Assembly: GCA_944388165.1 (NCBI GenBank)
Contig: CALXHS010000129.1
Span: forward strand, 1-37,725
From: an uncultured Gemmiger sp.
Lineage (GTDB): Bacteria; Bacillota; Clostridia; Oscillospirales; Ruminococcaceae
Reading direction: 5' to 3'
DNA: 37,725 bases
Below the pieces are notes generated by a model. The model was given only the letters and a program-made list of their open reading frames with translations. It was not told the DNA's origin and did not search any database. Below, piece by piece: positions 32,486 through 37,725 of the stretch. A program made the position numbers and the translations under genes. Position 1 is the first letter of the stretch. Each line of letters opens with the position of its first letter.

Positions 32486-33205
32486 TTGCAAACCAAGGCC
32501 AAGATCCTGGTGTTGATCCCCTGCTACAACGAGGAAGCCAACATCGTCAAGACTGTGGAACGCCTGCGCGAACTTTGCCCGGAGGTGGATTATCTGGTCA
32601 TCAACGACTGCTCCACCGACCGCAGCGCCGCGCTGCTGAAAGAACACGGATATGAATATCTGGACCTGCCGGTAAATCTGGGCATCGGCGGCGGCATCCA
32701 GTGCGGGTATGTGTACGCCGCGGCCAACGGCTACGATGTGACCGTGCAGATGGACGGTGACGGCCAGCACGACCCCGCTTACCTGAACGCTATCGTAACC
32801 CCCGTGCTGGAAGGCAAGCTGGACATGTGCATCGGCAGCCGGTTCATCCGCCGGGAAGGGTTCCAGACCAGCTTTATGCGCCGGGTGGGCATCCGCTTCC
32901 TCAGCGGGATGATCTTTCTGCTCTGCGGGCGCCGGGTGCTGGACGTGACCAGCGGGTTCCGCGCCACCGGCCGGGCTATGACCGAGTATTTTGCACGCCA
33001 TTATGCCGCCGACTACCCCGAACCGGAAGCCATCCTGGCCGCCTGCCTGGCCGGGTTCCGTGTGGGGGAAGCGCCGGTGGTGATGCACGAGCGCCAGGGC
33101 GGCGTTTCCAGCATTTCCAGCTTCAAGAGCGTGTATTACATGATCAAGGTTTCTCTTTCCCTCATCATCGACCGCCTTTCCATCAAGCGCGTTCACAAGT
33201 CGTAA
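32486..33205 (+). CDS. GT2 glycosyltransferase, polyprenyl-phosphate sugar synthase-like
   Basis: Family 2 GT-A transferase of 239 residues: VLIPCYNEEANIVKTVERL, YLVINDCSTDRS, the nucleotide/metal site VQMDGDGQHDP (about 92-102) and DVTSGFRATGRAM. It resembles dolichyl-phosphate-mannose-synthase-like enzymes, which load a sugar on a polyprenyl phosphate carrier, but it lacks C-terminal membrane segments. The next gene encodes a DUF2304 membrane protein, a frequent partner of such GT2s that may supply the anchor. The TTG at 32486 has AGGTG a few bases upstream. The sugar is not predictable. Confidence 0.85.
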   Translation: MQTKAKILVLIPCYNEEANIVKTVERLRELCPEVDYLVINDCSTDRSAALLKEHGYEYLDLPVNLGIGGGIQCGYVYAAANGYDVTVQMDGDGQHDPAYLNAIVTPVLEGKLDMCIGSRFIRREGFQTSFMRRVGIRFLSGMIFLLCGRRVLDVTSGFRATGRAMTEYFARHYAADYPEPEAILAACLAGFRVGEAPVVMHERQGGVSSISSFKSVYYMIKVSLSLIIDRLSIKRVHKS

Positions 33206-33247
33206 CGTTCGCGGCGGATCTTACACTACTATTTTGAGGAGTGCCCC

Positions 33248-33637
33248 ATGACAGATAAATTTCAGGCTTTTATGATCCTGGGCGCGCTGGTGCTGCTGGT
33301 CATCATCTTTGTGCTGCTCAAGCACGGCAAGATGACCGTCAAGTACAGCCTGCTCTGGATGTGCCTTTCTCTGGTTTTGCTGGTGTTCGCCCTGTTCCCG
33401 TATGTGGTTTACGTACTGCGGGACCTTATTGACGTGGAAATGCCGGTGAACCTGGTATTCATGCTCATGTTCTGTTTTGTGCTGCTGGTGTTGCTGTCCC
33501 TGAGCATCGCCATCAGCCAGCTGGCAGAAAAATCCAAGCGCCTGACCCAGGCCAACGCCATCCTGGAAAAGCGGGTGCGGGAACTGGAAAAGGCATTGCG
33601 GCAGTCCCCGGACGAGAAAAACGGCCCCAAAAGCTGA
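33248..33637 (+). CDS. DUF2304 membrane protein
   Basis: A 129-residue protein with three membrane segments: FMILGALVLLVIIFVLLK (about 8-25), LLWMCLSLVLLVFALFPYVVYVL (about 34-56) and LVFMLMFCFVLLVLLSLSIAI (about 68-88). A cytoplasmic coiled-coil-like tail (AEKSKRLTQANAILEKRVRELEKALR) follows. Length, layout and position directly after a GT2 are typical of DUF2304, whose members are thought to partner polyprenyl-sugar synthases. GAGG precedes the ATG. Confidence 0.85.
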   Translation: MTDKFQAFMILGALVLLVIIFVLLKHGKMTVKYSLLWMCLSLVLLVFALFPYVVYVLRDLIDVEMPVNLVFMLMFCFVLLVLLSLSIAISQLAEKSKRLTQANAILEKRVRELEKALRQSPDEKNGPKS

Positions 33638-33669
33638 GACGGGGCATATTGTGAGGATGGTGTAAAGGA

Positions 33670-35130
33670 ATGACGATAACCTCCCTGTTGTATCTGGGCT
33701 TTTTTGCGGTGGTCGCCCTGCTTCACTATGCCCTGCCCCGGGTGGCACGGCCCTATTTCCTGCTGGCGGCCAACTATGCCTTTTATTGCTATGATCCTTC
33801 CAACCGCCCGCTGGCGCTGGTGCTGGCCGGGGCTACCCTGCTGACCTGGGTCTGCGGGCTGGTCATCGGCAAAAGCCGTTCCAAAGTTCTGCGGGTGGTC
33901 TTTTTGTTGCTGTCCATCGGCGGCGGCGTGGGTATCCTGCTGTATTACAAATACTGGAACCTGCTGGCCGACGCCATCGGCGGTATCACCGGCGGCACCG
34001 TCCCCCATCTGGACCTGATCACCCCGCTGGGATTGAGCTACTTCACCTTTGCGGCGCTGAGCTACAGCATCGACGTGTTCAAAAAGCGCTGCCGGGTGGA
34101 ACCGAACCTGCTGCATTACGCCATGTTCGTCAGCTTCTTCCCCACCATGATCACAGGCCCCATCGAGCGGTATCCCCATCTACGGCCCCAGATCAAGAAA
34201 CCCCGCCGGTTCAGCTATACCCGGTGTGCGGGCGGTGCCTTCCGCATCCTGTGGGGCTACACCAAAAAGATGGTGATTGCCGACAACCTGAGCGTATACA
34301 CCAGCTTCGTGTTCACCAATCCCGCTTCCATGAACGGCCCCAACCTGCTGGCAGCCAGCATCCTGTTTGCCATCCAGCTGTACATGGACTTTTCCGGCTG
34401 CTGTGACATTGCTCTGGGCGTGGCCCGCATTCTGGGCTATGACCTGATCGAGAACTTCAACAGTCCCTTTGAATCCACCAGCTTCAGCGAGTTCTGGACC
34501 CGCTGGCACGTGAGCATGACCAGCTGGTTCCGGGATTACATCTACTTCCCCTTGGGCGGCAGCCGCTGCTGCCTGCCCCGCCGCCTGATGAACGTGGTCA
34601 TCGTGTTCGTGGTGTCCGGCCTGTGGCACGGCGCCGACTGGCGGTATCTGATGTGGGGCCTGGCCTGCGGCGTTCTGTCCGCTTTCGGGCGGCTGACCTT
34701 CGGTGCCCGCAAAGTGCTGTGGCGGTACAATCCCCTCTACCGTGCCGTCTGGTGCAAGAATCTCATCCAGCGAGCGCTGGTGTTTTTGATGTTCGTAGCC
34801 ACCCTGGTGTTCTTTGCCAGCGCCCTGTACAACGCCGATCCTTACGGCGTGTATGCGGGCATCTTCCAGGGCTGGCAGGGCGGCCTGTCCGCAAGCTGGG
34901 ACAGCGTGCGCACCTTGCTGCATGACAGCGGCATCGACGGACGTTTGCCGGTGGTGCTGACCTGCGCTTCCCTCATCGTCTTTGCCGCCGAAAGCAACGG
35001 CCGCAGCGTGGCCCGCTGGATCCGCAACCAGAGCTTTGTGCTGCGCTGGACGCTGTATTACGCGGCGGCAGCGGCGTTGCTGTTCTTCGGCGCTTTCGGC
35101 CAGAGTGCATTCATCTACCAGCAGTTCTGA
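33670..35130 (+). CDS. MBOAT-family O-acyltransferase (AlgI/DltB-like)
   Basis: Multi-pass membrane acyltransferase that moves acyl groups across the membrane onto an extracellular glycan. The 486 residues have about ten or more membrane segments. Landmarks of the AlgI group are LGLSYFTFAALSYSID, FFPTMITGPIERYPHL, ILFAIQLYMDFSGCCDIALGVARILGYDLIENFNSPF, SFSEFWTRWHVSMTSWFRDYIYFPLGG, and SGLWHGADW with the conserved His320. The next gene encodes an SGNH-type membrane protein, the usual partner (as AlgJ/AlgX or DltD). In this operon the acceptor is presumably the FucNAc-containing polymer. Confidence 0.92.
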   Translation: MTITSLLYLGFFAVVALLHYALPRVARPYFLLAANYAFYCYDPSNRPLALVLAGATLLTWVCGLVIGKSRSKVLRVVFLLLSIGGGVGILLYYKYWNLLADAIGGITGGTVPHLDLITPLGLSYFTFAALSYSIDVFKKRCRVEPNLLHYAMFVSFFPTMITGPIERYPHLRPQIKKPRRFSYTRCAGGAFRILWGYTKKMVIADNLSVYTSFVFTNPASMNGPNLLAASILFAIQLYMDFSGCCDIALGVARILGYDLIENFNSPFESTSFSEFWTRWHVSMTSWFRDYIYFPLGGSRCCLPRRLMNVVIVFVVSGLWHGADWRYLMWGLACGVLSAFGRLTFGARKVLWRYNPLYRAVWCKNLIQRALVFLMFVATLVFFASALYNADPYGVYAGIFQGWQGGLSASWDSVRTLLHDSGIDGRLPVVLTCASLIVFAAESNGRSVARWIRNQSFVLRWTLYYAAAAALLFFGAFGQSAFIYQQF

Positions 35131-35169
35131 TCCGGCCTTTTGTCTGAATCTGAGGAAGGAGCCCTTCGC

Positions 35170-36579
35170 ATGGCACAACATACCCAAACACCTGTTCCCC
35201 AGCAGCCCCAGCGCCTGCAGCGTTCGGGGCGTGTGGCGGCCCCGCCGCGCCCGGCAAAAGCCGCCCCCCGCAAGCGCCCCAGCCTGATCCGGCGGTTCTT
35301 CTACGGGCTGGTACGCCGGATCTATTTCGGCGGAAAGACCCTGTTCCGTATCGCTTTGCTGGTCCCCATCCTGGTATTTATGGTGTGGGTCAGCTACACG
35401 GTGGACCGCAGCGGTCTGTTCCAGGGCGCTCTGGCCCCCCGCCGCATCGTGGACCTGATGCTCCAGGGCTATGACGTGACCAACTTTGAATCCATGGACG
35501 AGCGCGAAGTGGTGCAGCTGTTTGCCCAGGACGTGCCCGAAACGCCCCAGGTCATCGGCATCGGTTCCAGCCGCATTCTGCAGTTCAACCGGGAACTGGT
35601 GGGTGTGGACAGCTTTTTCAACATGGGCGTGACCGGCGCCGACGTGCGGGACAACATGACCAGCTATTACAAGATGGTCACCTACGACAAAGCCCCCGAT
35701 GTGCTGATCTGGAGCGTGGACCCGTGGGTGTTCTACGGCAGCGAAGCCGCCTATGACTACCGCGCCGACGCTGAGCTGTACAACGAGTTTCTGACCAAGG
35801 TTCTGGGCGTCCCCACCGACTACGAAGAGCCGGACAAGGTGGAGCTGTGGAAGGCTCTGGTAGAACCCGCTTATTTCCAGGGAAACGTGGACTATTACGT
35901 CAAGAACCGCGGCCAGGACGTGGTGACCGACGACGACGGCAACACCATCGAGTTCAACCCCGTCACCGGCGACCCCTACGACCAGGCCACCACCATCAAA
36001 CGGTCGGACGGCAGCGTTCTGTACGACACGGCTTTCCGCAACCAGACCCAGGAACAGATCCTTGCTCTGGCGGCAGCAGCCAGCCAGACCTTCAACAGCG
36101 TACATATGGAAGGCTTCGACGAGATGAGCCAGACCCAGATCCAAGCATTTGAAGCCTTCATCGACTACGCTCACAGCCAGGGCACCACCGTGATTTTGGT
36201 GCTTTCTCCCTGGCATCCCTTCCTGTACAACTATCTGCTCAACGAGACCGACATGCACAAGGGATTTTTCCAGGTGGAAAACTGGGTGCGTCAGTACTGC
36301 GCCGAGAACAACGTTCCTTTGTACGGCAGCTACGATCCCGAATGCATCGAAGGCATTGAGGAGATGGACTTCTTTGACGGGCTGCACTGCAAAGATACCG
36401 GCATCAAGAAATTCTTCCCCGGTGTGCCCGCCGTGCTGGAAGCCATCGAGACCAACACCCTGCCCGACCCGCTGGCGGTGACGCCCCGCACCAGCCTGCC
36501 CACCGCCGAGGACAGCACCGAAACCGGAACGCAGGACGGCGACATGGCCGATGCAGAAACCGCCGACACGGCCGCCTGA
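35170..36579 (+). CDS. membrane-anchored SGNH-type protein, DltD/AlgJ-like partner of the MBOAT
   Basis: Likely receives or transfers acyl groups outside the membrane together with the preceding MBOAT. The 469 residues have a basic Pro/Ala-rich cytoplasmic start, one membrane segment at about 58-78 and an extracytoplasmic domain. Its block I is VIGIGSSRILQF, with the candidate nucleophile Ser at 133-134; a block V-like MDFFDGLHCKDTG (about 400-410) supplies Asp and His. LVLSPWHPFLYN lies between. The tail after 430 is acidic, Thr/Ala-rich and likely disordered. The ATG at 35170 has AAGGAG 8 bases upstream. It is the last gene of the operon. Confidence 0.82.
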   Translation: MAQHTQTPVPQQPQRLQRSGRVAAPPRPAKAAPRKRPSLIRRFFYGLVRRIYFGGKTLFRIALLVPILVFMVWVSYTVDRSGLFQGALAPRRIVDLMLQGYDVTNFESMDEREVVQLFAQDVPETPQVIGIGSSRILQFNRELVGVDSFFNMGVTGADVRDNMTSYYKMVTYDKAPDVLIWSVDPWVFYGSEAAYDYRADAELYNEFLTKVLGVPTDYEEPDKVELWKALVEPAYFQGNVDYYVKNRGQDVVTDDDGNTIEFNPVTGDPYDQATTIKRSDGSVLYDTAFRNQTQEQILALAAAASQTFNSVHMEGFDEMSQTQIQAFEAFIDYAHSQGTTVILVLSPWHPFLYNYLLNETDMHKGFFQVENWVRQYCAENNVPLYGSYDPECIEGIEEMDFFDGLHCKDTGIKKFFPGVPAVLEAIETNTLPDPLAVTPRTSLPTAEDSTETGTQDGDMADAETADTAA

Positions 36580-36580
36580 A

Positions 36581-36618
36581 CGCCTTACCGCTTTTTTAGC
36601 CAAAAGCCCGGCAAGGCG
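36581..36618 (+). terminator. stem-loop at the end of the envelope-glycan operon
   Basis: CGCCTT-a-CCG pairs with CGG-c-AAGGCG around a loop containing a T run. It has no T tract after the stem and ends right at the leuA -35, so it is only a weak candidate. Confidence 0.4.
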
Positions 36619-36619
36619 C

Positions 36620-36648
36620 TTGACAGATTTTATGAAATCTGATACACT
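36620..36648 (+). promoter_or_regulatory. promoter of the T-box leader and leuA, with internal palindrome
   Basis: TTGACA (36620-36625), a 17-base spacer and TACACT (36643-36648). The spacer is filled by a perfect inverted repeat, CAGATTT-TATG-AAATCTG (36624-36641), that could bind a repressor such as CodY. Confidence 0.78.
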
Positions 36649-36654
36649 AAGCCT

Positions 36655-36980
36655 TGTTATTAAAATTTAAATGCGTGGACGGGGAAAAAGCAATACCAGT
36701 TCCAGCTCAAGAGAGCCGCCGGTTGGTGCGAGGCGGTGCGGAGGGTATCGGCGTCACTGGCCCCTGAGCAGCCGGGTTGAGCAGAATGTTCTGTTAGGCC
36801 CGGGCGGAATCCTGAGCGTTATCGTGCAGGCGCGATTCGCCCCGGCTTGCTGGCCGATCGTACAAAGTGGCCGCCCCGTTCAGGACGGCAATGAGAGTGG
36901 TACCGCGGGTACGGCAAAAAACGAATTTGCTCCCGTCTCTCAAAGGCATCTGCCTTTGAGGGGCGGGTTTTGTTTTTGCA
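36655..36980 (+). promoter_or_regulatory. T-box riboswitch (leucine type expected)
   Basis: Leader RNA that senses uncharged tRNA and controls termination before leuA. Stem I starts GGACGGGGAAAAAGCA (36676-36691 region), with upper pairing ATACC/GGTAT, then AGAGAG and the apical GGTTGGTGCGAGGCGG. The descending strand gives CGGCGTCACTGGCCCCTGAGC: CTG (36757-36759) is the specifier by distance to TGAGC, GTC (36753-36755) the alternative. The T-box core TGGTACCGCGG (36898-36908) has TGGT, which pairs with an ACCA tRNA end, as in tRNA-Leu. A terminator follows at 36932-36977. Confidence 0.93.
36932..36977 (+). terminator. T-box terminator
   Basis: CCCGTCTCTCAAAGGCA pairs with TGCCTTTGAGGGGCGGG and is followed by TTTTGTTTTT. 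It competes with the antiterminator formed around the T-box core. Confidence 0.88.
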
Positions 36981-37027
36981 AAAACAGCCCCCCAAAGGCG
37001 CACACAACCTGAAGGAGGCAATGAATC

Positions 37028-37725
37028 ATGATGGACGCAACCAAATATCACGTAGGCTATTATCCCCCGCCGGTGGAGCCGGGCCATGTATATGAATGGC
37101 CCCAGAAGGACCACATTGAAGAAGCACCCGCCTGGTGCAGCGTGGACCTGCGGGACGGCAACCAGAGCCTGATCGTGCCCATGAGCCTGGACGAGAAGGT
37201 GGAGTTTTACGAGATGCTCCTCAAGGTGGGCTTCAAAGAGATCGAGGTCGGCTTCCCCGCCGCCAGCGAGACCGAATACGCCTTCCTGCGCAAGCTCATC
37301 GACGAGAACCGCATTCCCGAAGATGTGACCGTGCAGGTGCTGACCCAGTGCCGCGACCACATCATCCGCCGCACCTTTGAGGCGGTGAAGGGCGCCCCCC
37401 GGGCTATCATCCACTTCTACAACTCCACCAGCGTGGCCCAGCGGGAACAGGTCTTTCGCAAGAGCAAGGAAGAGATCAAGCAGATCGCCGTGGAAGGCGC
37501 CAAGCTGGTCAAGCAGCTGAGCGAGGAATACGAAGGGAACTTCCTCTTCGAGTACAGCCCCGAGAGCTTCACCGGCACCGAGCCGGAGTACGCCGTGGAG
37601 GTTTGCAACGCCGTGCTGGATGTGATGCAGCCCACCCCCGACCGGGCGCTGATCATCAACCTGCCGGTCACCGTGGAGATGCGCAACCCACACGCCTACG
37701 CCAACCAGCTCGCGTGGTGCCGCCA
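37028..37725 (+). CDS. leuA: 2-isopropylmalate synthase (3' end outside the window)
   Basis: Condenses acetyl-CoA with 2-ketoisovalerate in the first committed step of leucine synthesis. The 232 visible residues are open to the window edge, so the gene is partial. The start is MMDATKYHVGYYPPPVEPGHVYEWPQKDHIEEAPAWCSVDLRDGNQSL, whose D-x-R-D-G-N-Q is the metal-site motif. VGFKEIEVGFPAASETEYAFLR, VTVQVLTQCRDHIIRRTFEAVKGA and FYNSTSVAQREQVF follow, as in the long (actinobacterial-type) LeuA class. GGAGG lies 10 bases before the ATG at 37028. Control by the T-box upstream fits leucine synthesis. Confidence 0.93.
   Translation, partial: MMDATKYHVGYYPPPVEPGHVYEWPQKDHIEEAPAWCSVDLRDGNQSLIVPMSLDEKVEFYEMLLKVGFKEIEVGFPAASETEYAFLRKLIDENRIPEDVTVQVLTQCRDHIIRRTFEAVKGAPRAIIHFYNSTSVAQREQVFRKSKEEIKQIAVEGAKLVKQLSEEYEGNFLFEYSPESFTGTEPEYAVEVCNAVLDVMQPTPDRALIINLPVTVEMRNPHAYANQLAWCR

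Noticed and set aside
36671..37012. A plausible 113-codon frame before leuA.
   Set aside because: It lies entirely over the T-box leader and terminator and shows no protein family features.

Overview
The window reads as chromosomal DNA from a GC-rich Firmicute of the gut Oscillospirales/Ruminococcaceae type, close to Faecalibacterium, Gemmiger or Subdoligranulum. That is an inference from gene order and families: SRP RNA-dnaX-ebfC-recR in the Bacillus order, tepA next to an FtsK/SpoIIIE translocase, Rex, a T-box leader, clostridial-type promoters and intracellular pectin catabolism. The genus is not proven. There is no phage, insertion sequence, integrase or CRISPR array.

Region 1 (1-4042, minus strand): SRP RNA, dnaX, ebfC, recR, smpB and tmRNA (ssrA). 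smpB and ssrA have their own perfect-consensus promoter at the end of recR. dnaX is interrupted by an in-frame TAA that cuts off the usual C-terminal domain.

Region 2 (4043-13130, minus strand): a cobalamin-dependent methionine synthase that lacks its reactivation domain, a separate reactivation-domain protein, methylenetetrahydrofolate reductase, a ComEC-like metallo-beta-lactamase protein, the FtsK/SpoIIIE translocase and the ClpP-fold protease TepA.

Region 3 (13250-14750, plus strand): rex and thymidine kinase, each followed by an intrinsic terminator.

Region 4 (14750-24270): a pectin or rhamnogalacturonan utilisation locus. An AT-rich control region precedes an ABC importer (lipoprotein plus two permeases, no ATPase). 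An AraC-type regulator is divergent from a second operon of GH28, GH105, a TIM-barrel isomerase-like protein and a CE8 pectinesterase. None of the enzymes has a signal peptide, so oligosaccharides appear to be imported and then de-esterified and trimmed in the cytoplasm.

Region 5 (24300-27051): a small unknown protein, a lipoprotein with glycine/tyrosine repeats, tRNA-Gly(CCC) and the tripeptidase PepT.

Region 6 (27130-36620, plus strand): an envelope-glycan operon. CapE, CapF and CapG homologues would make UDP-N-acetyl-L-fucosamine; a GT4 transferase, a GT2/DUF2304 pair, an MBOAT acyltransferase and a DltD/AlgJ-like SGNH protein would assemble and acylate the glycan. A small unassigned membrane protein sits inside it.

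Region 7 (36620-37725): a T-box leader, whose promoter carries a perfect palindrome, in front of a 2-isopropylmalate synthase gene that runs off the window.
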